DNA of 64,000 nt, taken from Brasenia schreberi. Its lineage: Eukaryota > Streptophyta > Magnoliopsida > Nymphaeales > Cabombaceae. Position numbers and translations under genes: made by a program. Position 1 is the stretch's first letter, and the number at the start of each line of letters is the position of its first letter. The DNA lies in the NCBI GenBank assembly GCA_036023115.1, contig JAYKKT010000091.1, positions 34,955,501 through 35,019,500 of the forward strand, in the 5' to 3' direction. Positions 21,987 to 33,391 of this stretch are shown here, one piece after another. The notes below the pieces were generated by a model that had not been told where the DNA came from, made no database searches, and worked only from the letters and a program-made list of their open reading frames with translations.

Positions 21987-24900
21987 TCAAGGATTTTGCA
22001 ACCGGTTATAAGTATCCTCAGGCACGAAAACAGGCTCACCAGTCTGAGGTGGAATTGGAGGATTTTGATGGCTACTATCCCCAAAAGCAGAACCTTTTGC
22101 AGAAGATACAGTGATATAGGAAAAAATTCCGAGGGAAATGGTAGCAATAGAGAGGATCGAACCACCGGAAAAAATGCCAGGTTTCACCACGAAGCAATTG
22201 TTCATGTCTTTCTCCCCATGCTGGTCGTTCAAGGTAGCGCCAGCAAGAAACAACAGAAATGCTATGGCAAATGTCATCCTGATACCAACCAAAGGGTGAG
22301 ACAATATATGCATCTATCTGAATACGGTAAGCAACTTTTAAATTTCAAAGATCATAATGCTATCAAATTATGCAAAAATTCATGAAAGATAGAGCAACTC
22401 GATCATCACAATTTACGGAAACAATTTTTTTAACAAGCGGCATGATTACTAGCAGCAAGATTAAGGTTCAGCCGAAGTTCAAAAGATAATTATTGGAAGT
22501 TGGCAACAAAAACTAGTTCAAATACTGGAGCCTGTACTATACAATAAGCCAGCTATCAGCAACTAAAAGGTTATGATACTGTGCTCGTAAACATGATGTT
22601 TCATTAAGAAACACATTTTCTATTCATGGTTTTCCTAAGCTAATAAAATTCACACGTTAGCTTATTGTTATTTCCAACTCCGCCTATGTAAGGGATTACC
22701 CTTGCATTGCCGGTCCCAAGCCCGGAAAAAGGAGGAGGGTTGCGTTAGGCTTCTGACAGCCAGTGTAAAACTTTGTCGGACTTAACATGGATTCTAAAAA
22801 AAACAAAGGACCCCATCTAGTATGGGAAAAGGCTTAGTTGTAGTTGTAGTAGTAGTAGCAGCTTATTGTTATTTCCAACACTAATGTGGAGTTATCGTGT
22901 ACTCTTGTACAAAAATAGTAACAAAATTCAGGTGGGTGATAAAGTGTTATGATAATGGTCACGTTCAAAGAGGGAGAGAGGAAGGCCCCTAAATTGTTGG
23001 AATGAAACCATACAACATAAACTTTTTTTTTTTGAATTAGATGCTAATATGACTCAAGATTGAGCTCAATGGTAACCTAGAGTCCATGTAGCCGACCCTA
23101 TCTAATGTGGGAAAAGGCTTGGTTTGGTTTGGTGGGTGATAAATTCTTATGATTGCTCCAAGGTAAGCTCCTCACGGAAAAAAGAGGAAGAAGTGGTTAA
23201 TGATATAATCAAATAAACCAATGAATTACTATATATATTATATTTTACTTATTTAATGTTGTATATGGTGTACCTGAAAAAAAGTTGTGCTTGTAATTGG
23301 CATACATTTGGTTAAATCACCAACAAGAGCCAGGTTCTGGGGAAGTCCAAGGAACAACCTGAGCTTAAAGTGGTGAGAGCACACAATCAAAAACACAACA
23401 CACACAGAGGTGTGCGCGTACATGCTCACCGATACACTTGGAATCCCTTTCACCTGCTTAAGCACATGCTCTGCAGGAGTCAAGTACCCGGGCAATTAAT
23501 GACATAACAAAGTTGGGTGAATTTGAAACTGAAGACAATCAAAATACATTTATTTACTTAACACTAAGGTCCCAACCACATACTCTCATCTCAACTTCAG
23601 AAACATGAAGGTACCAAATTCGAATTTCCAATCTGCATAAAAAGCTCCATGTGAAGTAACTCTATGCATATACTCGAGAATATCAACTCATGCAACGAGC
23701 AGCATGAGCTGCCCTGCTTGTTTGTTTTGGTTAAGAAGGTAGAATTAGATTGAAAGTATCATCCAACAGGGGCAAAAACACAAACCGCATGGCTGCCATG
23801 GTGTTTAAAAAGGATAATGAAGACACTCCGTAGGATCTTCATTCATGAAATGGCCAATCCACCTACAACAGCTGGCCTTTGCTGTGGCCACGAATCTAGA
23901 AGAAGGTAAACTGACTGATATTTTAGACTAGGTGTACATGCCATTGTGTTTTAGGCTGGCTTCACAGCTAGACCAGCATGGCAGCACCAACACAAACAGG
24001 GCCATAAAATCAACAAGCATCAGCCTTGCTTCTTGCCTCTATATAGCACCATCTCTGTGACACAAACAAAAGAAGAGAAAAACCTTGTTAAGATCAGTGT
24101 TTTGGTTGTTCTTTTTTTCTCGGTGACCTGTTGGGCAAAATTTGTCCATCCATGACAATGGGAAGGTCACTCCGAACATATTGGGAAACATTTTCTCCTC
24201 CACGGTTCAGTACCATAACTCTACGATTTCACACCACAAGCAGATAAGTCTACAGAAAAAAGGATGTTTACCATGAGATAATATTGCAGATTACTGCACA
24301 TATCCCCTTACAACCAGTTGGAAGCGGATGCTTCTGACAACAGATGCAACCAGCAGATATACTGAGGATTAATTGGCCTATTATGAAAGAAACAGCTGCT
24401 GCCAAACCAAGCCCTAATGCTGGGCTCCTTGGATATATGCAGGTCCCATTCTCAGTCAATATGACATCATCAGGCTGCAGGTTAAATGAAGACCAATTAA
24501 AAAGAGACCAAAAAACATACCCAATTGGGCTAGAGATAATTTATGCGGATTCAAGATGTTATTCACAAACATCATTACAATAGTAAAAGTAATTTCAATA
24601 TAATCTTGTGTCCATATAAAAAGACATGCGATTAGCTTCAAGAAAAACATTTTCTGCTTTATATTTTGCAGTTTTATTAGCAATGATTGAGCCACGTTAA
24701 TAGGCCTCACATCCATTATTTCCTCAAAAACAGGTAACAGCTTTCAACAGTTTTGCATGTATTAAATAAGCATACAATCTCAAAAGACACAATATACGAA
24801 AAAAGAAATCAACGTATTTTGCTTCCTATAAATCCATCCATCAACCATGATTGAACACCCTATTGTCATCCATGACTCCATGAATTCATAGTATGACTAA

Positions 24901-27900
24901 CTTGTTCAGTGTTTTTTTATTAAAATTTACCCTTTTGGTACTATTGGAATATTTTCATGAGTGAATTCATCACATTTCAAAAAAATCACTTACCTTACCT
25001 TATTTAAAGTCGGCTAAGATCTCATGTCTGACTAAATTTCAAAAGAATAAAAGCCAACGCCTCCACTTGGTTCACTAGCGCTTCTCTAACCGTGTTGCTC
25101 TTCCTTAAATAGAAGGGTCTCTTAAAATTGAACAAATTCCACTGGTATGAGATGCTACACTTTGTCCTTTTTCTTGATATCTGCTCAAATTCTAGGCATC
25201 ATCCTCAATCACCTTGGCCTCTACATCCATACTATTGTAGCTTCGTTTCGGGTATTCTCAAGAGGCATATCATCTTATGGTTGGGATTGACCCCAAACAC
25301 CTATCTCTAAATTTCTTTGTCCTTTCTTTTGCAGCTTCAGATGTCGTGGCATTTGGTAGTTTATAGACTCTGACACTCTTGACATGCCTTTGCATATTTT
25401 CTTTTCCAACAAGATTCCTCCTTGAAAGACGATACCACAAGAGGATGTAGCAGTTAACCAGTCAACCTGTTTTCCAATAAAATCCCCCAATGTTTTCCAG
25501 TTATCTTGTTTAAAAAATGGTTGGAAATGGTTCACAATCTTTATATATGAGAGACTGCATTTCATGAATTCCCACAATTTTTATGGTAATTTCTTTCAAT
25601 AGATGCTTCCAAAATGGATTGGTTTTTGAGCAAGCAAGATCCCCTTGTGATACGAAAAAACGATACGAAATTAGTTTGGGTTGTTTGATTGTTAGGACTG
25701 GTTCTAACATTCAATGACTTTAAATAGCCCCAAATCTTTTCTACATAGTAAAAACAATACATATACCTGGTACGAACCCAGGTTTAGTACATGGAAAATT
25801 ATAACATTGTGCAAAGTGATGGAAACCAAAGTAACAGAAGTTGTACATACACTTTTGTATAGTAAAAATACCAATTTTACATCAAACTTCTCCCTTCGTA
25901 ATAAAGCAGGAGAAGAGGTCAAAGGATGTGACCTTAACAACAAAAAGTATACAATGTGCAAAAGTCAATTACAATTTAAAACTACATATCACCGCCCAAG
26001 ACAATAGCCTCTGCTCCTTAACGCAACATACAAGACTATTAGCTAAACACATATGAGACACGGTCACCTAGAGATGCAGCTGTTTTATATATAGTAGAGA
26101 TACATTTGTAACTACAACCGTGCTAATTTCTATTTGAAGAGAGGTTTATAGACGAAGAAGGTAAAAGATCAATAAGTAGTGGATGGCCACTATCGACCCC
26201 ATTACTAACAACAACCATGAAATGCAGGAAGAAGGGCCCTCTTCCCTGATTTCATGAGTTGTTTTTTTTTTAAATATAAATGTTAATAAAACTGTTTCGT
26301 TTTGAAAAAGTTACATGTATTTTTTGGATAAAATGAAATGGTTGTTAAAAAGGAAAGCCCAGAGAGGAAAACTCAGTAGATGGAAAAAGTCATGTATAAA
26401 TACAAAAGAATCATTAGAAAATGATAGATGTGTGATACGAAATATAGCCTTATGAGAAAAACCCTCTGCAAGTAACCTAGAAAAATCTCTCTCCTCTTCT
26501 TTGTTCTCTCTTATCCTATTTTACAGGAAATACAGAAAAAACAAAAGAGAAACAAAGTACAAAAGCAAAGGAAATATAAATCATAGGAGAAACCCAAAGC
26601 AGAATCAAGATCGAACAGTCGACTTCCGTTACGTCATAACCAGAGCCCAACATCCAGACGGTTTCGGCAAACTAATCGACTACCCCAATATCTGGTATCA
26701 GTGCCTGTTGAAGCTCTTCGACAACTCCAAAAAGGTATGTCGGTTAAGCAAAACAAAAAAAATAGTGAGAGAGAAGCTTAATTTTTTTTTGACATAAGTA
26801 CATTTTTATAAATAACACAAAAAAGGAAAGATGGAAAGGGAGAAGGAATGTATAGACAGCAGGAAGCCACCCTTTAAAGCTAGCCTTAAGGTGGTCATAG
26901 GCTTGAAAAACAAAAACACAGCCTGAACACAATAGAGATCATGCAAAAAAAAGAGAGGAAAAAAAGGTCACTAAAGTGGAAAAGAACTGTCGGTGACCTC
27001 CCCTTTGTTTCCTCTTTCTATTTATCTCCCTCTATACTGAAACCAAAGAGGAACAGAAGCGAAAAGCCCAAACGGCGAGAGGTGAAAGCCCATACCACTA
27101 GAGGCGAAAGCCCAAACAGCCAAAGCTGAAAGCTCAAATCATCAGAGGCGAAAGCCCATACGACTAAAGGCGAAAGCCCAAACAGCCAAAGGTGAAAGCT
27201 CAAATTACCAGAGGCAAAAACCCAAATAGCCAGAGGCGAAAGCCAAGATGGCCAGAGGCAAAAGCTCAAAATAGCCTGAGATAGAGCCTAGATGGCCTGA
27301 AGCAGAGCCCAAGATGGCAAGAGGCGACAACCGGGAAGGGCAGCAGCAAGAGCCCACAGGCGCCATATCACCGTCTTTCCCCTCTCTCTCTCTCTTTAGT
27401 CTTTATCTCTCTATCCTGCATATATACCCTGGATACCACCCACGATAACGGTTTTATGTCTTAAATTACCATTTTGCCCCTGCACAAAAATTTAATTATG
27501 GAACATCGAGGGGCAAAATTACTTAAATGTCCAGATATTTTGATGTGAAAAGACTATTGTACCCTTATGAGTGTAAAAGATCTTTTCTATCCTTTGACAG
27601 TCCGTGAAACTATAAGAAAACAAGTGAGTAATTTTATTAATTTGTCACTGGTCATTTCAGGAAATTACAGAACCCGAGATTCGAGTGTTTCTACGGATAT
27701 AACCCTATCATTTTTTTGAAATATTCGCTATACCACCTTGGAAAAGTACAAGAATACTCCTGTACTTTCAGAGAAATACCATGAACATTATTTTTCAAAC
27801 ACAGTCCTGGTTTTTACAGTATTTCTAGAAAAGTACCTAAAGGTTAAGTAAACTGCAGATCAGTACCCGAAAACATTTATTTCCCGATTTTTACTGTATT

Positions 27901-30900
27901 TTCAGCATAGTACATATAGGTTAAATAAACTATAGTACAGAGTCTCTAAATATTTATTGTTTAGTATTTAGAACTTGTGTATATTGCATTTAGGTGCTTG
28001 ACTATTTTATGTTGGTTCTTTATAAAATGTCTTATGCAAATTCATCTTATGCAAGTTTTATGTTTTCTATCTTAAAATGTATAGACTGTTTACTTGTTGT
28101 CTCTGCCAAAAGTTTAAAAATGACTTCTAAAATTTGTGTGTCTCAATTGGCAAAGACTAAAAAGTTAAATGGCCTAAATTTTCAAACTTGAAAAGAAGAA
28201 TTTCATTGGCCTTAACTTTAGAAGGAGTTGACTATGTATTGAAGGAAACGATTTTACCCCCTACTCCAGTTGCAACAAACTAAGAAAAAGAGAAATAGGA
28301 ATTTGAAACTGCTAAAGAGCTATTTGATTCTCTGACCACTAAATATGATACTACAACTAAGTTTCATGTACCAGAAGTACAATTCTTATAAAATGAAAGA
28401 AGGTGATAACATAGCTGAACATATTAACCAAATGTTAGTAATAGCTAGAGATTTAGTTGTAGCAAAGTCAATCATTCTTGAACCAATGCAAGTATCCACG
28501 ATTCTAAAGAGTCTTCCCTCTTCCTGGAACATGGTAACCACAACACTTAGACTTAGATCAGAATTTACTCTTTCTGAACTCCCACTAAAACTAGCAATCG
28601 AACAAGAACATATGAACAAAAAGAAAAAGAAAAAGTTGCTAGTTGCTCAAGATGATTTAGGGTATAGCTCAAAAAACAACCAGGAAAAAAGAAAACCAAA
28701 TAAGAAATTTGGTAAGAATAAAAAATAGAGCGATCAAAACTTTAAGAAATGAGAGGAATCCGCTCCTACAGATGTGGCACTACAAAAGAGATTGTCGCAA
28801 TAAGAAGACCAATGCCATAAACAATCAACGATGCGGCTCAACAGAGAAGCAAAACATAATCTGCATCATTTCTGAGTGCTTCTATTTGGACCGCCCGGTG
28901 ACTAATTGGTAGATCGACTCTTGAGCAACCTAACATATATCGAATAGCAAAGAGGGGGCAATAAAGCTAAAGGAATACAAGTCTGATGAGCATCGGGTAT
29001 AAATGGGGAAGAATACCTTTTATGATGTTGTTGGGGTTGGGTCCTATAGGATTTTTGTATAAGGCATACTAATTGTACTTACTGATATATTAATTGTGCC
29101 CACTATTAGGCGCAATCTTGTATTGATCCCTTTCTTAATAAAGAAAGGGTTTGAAGTAAGGTTTGTTCCTGATAAAGTCACTGTGGGAAAGCATAGCAGG
29201 ATAGCTTTTTCTGGTTTGTTTGATATTGAACATGAATTGTTTAAACTCAATATAAATGAAAATAAAGGTTCTTTCTTTTTCTGTTTATATTGATAGTGTT
29301 TATGTGATTGATGTGAATGCATGGCATAAAAGATTGGGTCATATAAGTTTACAACAGAAGTTGAGAAAATTAACCAACTCTAACTTATTGCCCAACTTTG
29401 ATAAAAAAACTTTTAATAAGTGTGAAGCTTGTATATAAGGAAAAATTATTAGAAAATCATTTTCCAAAGAAGTGATTAGGCAACAACCCTATTAGAGATT
29501 ATTCACATTGATTTATGCGGACCGTTTACAGTAAGAACACATCGAAGAAAGTTTATTTTATAACCTTTATTGATGATTACTCGATATATACTTATATATA
29601 TATATATATCTTAACATATAAATCTAAGGCACTTGAAGCATTCAAAGAATATAAACAGGGCATACAATCAAAGTCTTGAGATCAGATAGAGGTAGAGAAT
29701 ATACCTCTACACAATTTTTAGAATTATGCAAAGACTTTGGTATTGCAAAGCAAAATACAATGCCCAGAATACCTCAACATAATGGTGTAGCAGAGAGATA
29801 TAACAAGACTCTATTGAACATGACAAGATCTATGTTAATAGATACTTCTCTACCAAGGGTATTTTAGGGAGAAATAGTAAGTACTGTTGTAATTCGGAAG
29901 ACACATAACAGAAGATTGAACAAGAAAATATCAAGAACATTGAAGAAGAAAACATGAGAGAACAAATGAAAGAGCGACGAACCTCCCGTGGAGGCCGCCC
30001 CCCCACTTTCACTTTCTTTCTTACACACAACCTCTTAAACTCTAATACAACCTACCAGCCCTTATATAAAGAGCTGTAAAACAGGAAATGACCAAAATAC
30101 CCTTGATACATAAAATTACCAAAATGCCCCTAGTATTTCAGGCAATTACAATAATACCTAAAAACATCAGAAATTATAAAATTAATATAAAGAACACTAA
30201 ATATGCATATTCTTCAACATCGTCAACAAGTATAACTGTGTATATACTCAATAGAGTTCCATGTAAAGTTGTATTCTCTACGTCATATGAGATGTGGTTT
30301 GGAAGAAAACCAAACCTAGGTTATCTTACGAGGTAGGGATCTATCGCTCATGTGAAAATCCTTGATCAATCCAGAGACAAACTAGATAGTAGGTCCATAA
30401 GATGTATATTCATCGGATATCCTAAAGGATCTAAAGGATATCGATTTTATAATAAGGATCATGAACTGATAGAAAGCAGGGATGCTGAATTATTAAAAGA
30501 GACTAAAAATGACATCCTTCAGAATGATGATGAGTATGTTATGATCTAGTAGATCTAGATCAATCATCATTTGAACCCATAGATGAGCTTCTTGAACAAA
30601 CTGAATCTTTAAGTAGACATAAAAGACTTAGGGTCACACCGTCCTACTTTAAGGATTATCACACTTACCTTGTAGAGGAAGTGTGTAATTTGGTAGATTT
30701 AGATGAGCAGACAGATAAGACATATTGGCAGGCTATTAACTCATCTGAATCGTCACACTAAAAAAAACTATGGATGAAGAAATTAAATCCATTGAAAAAA
30801 ACCAAGTATAGGAGTTGATTGATTTACCAAGAGGAAGGAAAGTCATAGGTTGTAAATGAGTTCTCAAAAAGAAAAATAAGGTTGATGGAACAATTGACAT

Positions 30901-32745
30901 GTTTAAAGTGAGGTTGGTTGTAAAGAGTTTTTCGCAAAAAGAGGGGATATATTATGTTGAGACATATTCACCTGTTGCAAAATTTGTATCCATAAGAATA
31001 ATCCTTACAATATCAGCATATTATGATTTAGATTTACATCAATTATATGTAAAAACCATTTTTCTAAATGGAGATTTAGATGAAATCATATATGAAGCAG
31101 CCCGAAGGATATATAGTTAAAGGCCAAGAAGATAAAGTATATAGGTTGAAAAAATCCCTATATAGCCTAAAACAGTCACCAAACCAATGGTATTTAACTT
31201 TTTAAAATGTCATTATTGAATTTGAGTTTGTGGCTAATGAGCTTGATCATTGTGTATATGTATAGAACAGTGGGAGCCACTTTGTCATCTTATCTTTACA
31301 TGTAGATGACATATTATTGACTAAGAATGATAATGAGATGATTGTCAAAACCAAGTCATGGTTAAACTCAAGGTTCGAGATAAAGGATATGGGAGAAGCA
31401 TCCTATATCCTGTGTATAAAGATTTATTGAGATAGGGAATCAAAACTTCTATGCCTAAGTTTAGAGAGAGAGATTGATTATATTCTTAAGAAGTTTAAAA
31501 TGGGTGAACGAAAGTTTGTATCTACAACTGTTACGAAAGGGGTCAAATTGAGTAAGGTTGATTGTCCCGGTGAAGGAGACGATAAGCCTAATGTTTCTTA
31601 TGCATAGGTTGTGGGTAACTTGATATATGTTATGTTGTATACAAGACCTCATATCAGCTTTGTTGTTGGTCTGTTGAGTAGATATCAAAATAATCTTAAC
31701 AACATTGGATAGTTGTGAAAATGATTCTAAGATATCTCAAAGGAACAAAAGACTTTAAACTTTATTTTCATGCAGATGAACTTAAAGTGATAGGATACTC
31801 AGATGCTGATATCATGAGTTGTATCTTTTGAAAATATAAACGTTAATAAAACTATTTTGTTTTTAAAAAGTCATGTGCATTTCTCGGATAAAATGAAATG
31901 GTTGTTAAAAAGGAAAGCCCACATAGGAAAACTCGGAAGATGGAAAAAGTCATGTATAAATACAAAAGAATTATACAAAAAATGATAGATGTCTGATACA
32001 AAATAGAGTCTTATGAAAAAAAAAACTTTCCATAACCTAGAAAAATCTCTTTCCTCTTCTTTGACATCTCTTATCCTATTTTATAGGAAATACACAAGAA
32101 AGAGAGTACGAAAGCAAAGGAAATAAATATCACACGAGAAATCCAAAGAAGAATCAAGATCGGACAGCGGCTTCCATGGTGCCATAACCAGAGCCCAACA
32201 TCGAGACGGCTCCGGCAAACTGATTGACTGCCCCAACAAACCCATGACTCAACATAAAACAATTTCCAGTTTAAAAGTCATCATCTTGGCATTCCAGTAC
32301 CAGCCTGATTCATTAGTGTTGTTCTTTCATATGAAATACAAAGAAGAAAAACTACTTTAAAACTCCAAAATACCATTCAGAGATCTCCGTATTGTCGAGA
32401 ATAATGACCATGCTTGAATTAGCTTCAACTAACCAATGATCAATCCAAGATAGAAGAAAGCAAAATAAAAGGAAAAAGACCAGCACCAACAAGCAGAAAA
32501 TATTCATCAAACGTCGAAGTCCTAACAGATTATCTCGTTCCCAGAGACGATAGAATCAACAGCATGATCCCACACCAGCCTAAAACACCCAACGCACAAA
32601 TTGTAAACATCTTAAAGGAAAAGGCATCAAGCGTCTTAAGGAAGCATACTCTGACGTGCTTGGCTTCTGCTGCAAACCCAAGAATGGCAGCCACTATACC
32701 AAAGAAACCAGCCAAGACACACACACAAAGAACCCTTCTCTCCAT
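21987..32745 (-). CDS. DUF1218 membrane protein, copy B (196 aa), intact with 8.2-kb first intron
   Basis: Exons 32650-32745 (32 codons), 24272-24474 and 21987-22278. All splice sites are GT-AG, total 591 bases including the stop. The protein starts MERRVLCVCVLAGFFGIVAA (first helix), then reads PDDVILTENGTCIYPRSPAL, helix 2 with FIIGQLILSISAG, the Cys-rich CICCQKHPLPTGCKG, helix 3 (MTFAIAFLLFLAGATLNDQ), HGEKDMNNCFVVKPGIFSGG and helix 4, then a Pro-rich tail ending NRLQNP. This matches the plant DUF1218 family in length and motif order; those proteins sit in ER or plasma membranes and modify cell-wall and vascular traits in Arabidopsis. Intron 1 (24475-32649) contains a copia element; intron 2 contains RTE-derived pieces. 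Expression depends on correct splicing across the transposon. Confidence 0.85.
22659..22879 (+). mobile_element. 181-bp internally deleted RTE derivative with 20-bp TSD
   Basis: Body about 22679-22859. It begins like the complete LINE (CTCCGCCTATGTAAGGG, GGTCCCAAGCCCGG, GGAGGAGGGTTGCG, GACAGCCAGTGTAAAAC), reaches the ATGGATT word of the leader ORF, and after an A-rich stretch jumps to the LINE 3' end (ACCCCATCTAGTATGGGAAA) and a TTGTAGTAG tail. A 20-base direct repeat beginning AGCTTATTGTT flanks it at 22659-22678 and 22860-22879. Only the 5' leader and the 3' terminus are retained, so it must have been mobilised by LINE enzymes in trans or arisen during copying. Confidence 0.92.
22931..23143 (+). 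mobile_element. 5'-truncated divergent RTE 3' end with 13-bp TSD
   Basis: Direct repeats GGTGGGTGATAAA lie at 22931-22943 and 23131-23143. The body corresponds to the last 190 bases of the LINE ORF and 3' end (AAATTGTTGGAATGAAACC, then GTAGCCGACCCTATCTAATG, GGGAAAAGGC) but ends in TTGGTTTGG repeats, not TTG. It is a different subfamily, more diverged than the other copies. Confidence 0.85.
26141..26690 (+). repeat. 5' LTR of the intronic copia
   Basis: Homologous to 31813-32238 from position 26253 onward (ATGTTAATAAAACTG, GGATAAAATGAAATGG, GGAAAGCCCA). The first 110 bases have no partner because the 3' LTR is truncated; its true start is placed by comparison with copy A. It is followed at 26693 by the tRNA-Met primer-binding site. 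Confidence 0.75.
27059..27323 (+). repeat. 22-bp minisatellite, about 12 units, in the copia leader
   Basis: Units such as GCGAAAGCCCAAACAGCCAAAG and GTGAAAGCCCATACCACTAGAG repeat head to tail about 12 times with roughly 10-30% divergence. The unit length is not divisible by three, so a coding role is unlikely. It lies between the primer-binding site and gag, in sequence that may itself be a nested LTR (a TATATA box lies at about 27420). Confidence 0.85.
29880..30233 (-). mobile_element. solo LTR (344 bp) nested in the copia integrase, 5-bp TSD
   Basis: Body 29885-30228 begins TGTTG and ends CAACA, with AGTAC at 29880-29884 and AGTAT at 30229-30233. Removing it restores an uninterrupted copia frame (GEIVS joined to ITVYILNRVP), which confirms the ends. 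On the minus strand it has a TTTATATAAGGGC TATA-like box followed by a T-rich region, so the LTR is oriented against the host element. Confidence 0.88.
31813..32238 (+). repeat. 3' LTR of the intronic copia, 5'-truncated
   Basis: Partner of 26253-26690. It begins directly after the RNase H codons GYSDAD, with no polypurine tract, and ends CCCCAACA before sequence collinear with DUF1218-A intron 1 (ATGACTCAACATAAAACAAT). Confidence 0.82.
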
Positions 32746-33225
32746 CCTTTCTTCCACCGACGCTTCTCGAACTCCTTCAGTAGCACAAACAATAGGCAGG
32801 TAGAGAGCAGCAAAGAAGAACCCGGCACCTCTCTTTTTCTTTCCCCGAATGCTTGTTTGGATTATCAGGATAGACCAAGATTTGGTCAGCGGTTTTCTGG
32901 ATAACCAAAGAAACTGCAATCTGCAAACCACGGGAGACAAAATTCAACTCCTCTGCGTTTCCCACCGTTTGCTGTTGCTTCAAAAACGGTGAGGGGTCGC
33001 TCATCTCTTGTTTTCTCTTGTTCAAGAAGCCGCTTTGGGGGGTCCCCTCCAACGACCACTGGATCAAACTCTAATGTCATACTTATGGGAAGTGCAACCG
33101 GCTGTCAAAATCCCAAAGCTTGGTTCTTAATTTCTCCAAACTTCGGAGGGAGATGCAGAGCCTCCAGCTGCTTTTTGGGTAAATAGCTAGCTTTTGAAAA
33201 TTTAATTCATCTATATTTAAAAAGA

Positions 33226-33391
33226 CGACGATAGAAAATTTTACACGTACATGATTCCAATTCATACACTTTTTTTTTAAGTTTAAAATTATCCTGAATA
33301 TTCTCTCGACGATAGAAAATTTTACACATACATGATTCCAATTCATACACCTTTTTGTTTAGAAGTCCAAAATTACTCACAATATTCTCTC
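33226..33391 (-). repeat. two-copy 81-bp tandem duplication upstream of DUF1218-B
   Basis: CGACGATAGAAAATTTTACA starts at 33226 and at 33307, each followed by CATGATTCCAATTCATACAC and ending in ATATTCTCTC. It lies about 480 bases upstream of the copy B start codon. A regulatory effect is possible but not shown. Confidence 0.85.

Larger units (their letters stand above)
26141..32238 (+). mobile_element. Ty1-copia element inserted in DUF1218-B intron 1, degenerate
   Basis: Comparison with copy A shows that everything from about 26141 to 32238 is extra. Two LTR copies match each other (26253-26690 and 31813-32238, both ending CCCCAAYA). A primer-binding site TGGTATCAGTGC (initiator tRNA-Met type) follows at 26693. 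Gag begins near 28120 (KKLNGLNFQT, then MKEGDNIAEHINQMLVIARD) with a zinc-knuckle-like CGHYKRDC near 28770. Integrase words AWHKRLGHISLQQKL and PQHNGVAERYNKTL lie at 29310-29880, and RT/RNase H at 30350-31812 (GYSDAD). Many stops and frameshifts make it non-autonomous. The 3' LTR lacks its first part and the RNase H tail is cut at GYSDAD, so a deletion removed the end of pol, the polypurine tract and the LTR start. Confidence 0.9.
21415..33200. repeat. segmental tandem duplication, unit B (DUF1218 locus, expanded)
   Basis: Collinear with 14330-18990 in the same orientation. Extra sequence relative to unit A is an RTE-derived cluster in intron 2 (22480-23275), a further indel near 23470-24030, and the copia insertion in intron 1 (about 26141-32238). 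Confidence 0.9.

Noticed and set aside
27018..27269. 83-codon hydrophobic repeat ORF (LSPLVVWAF words)
   Set aside because: It is the antisense translation of a 22-bp minisatellite whose unit is not a multiple of three.
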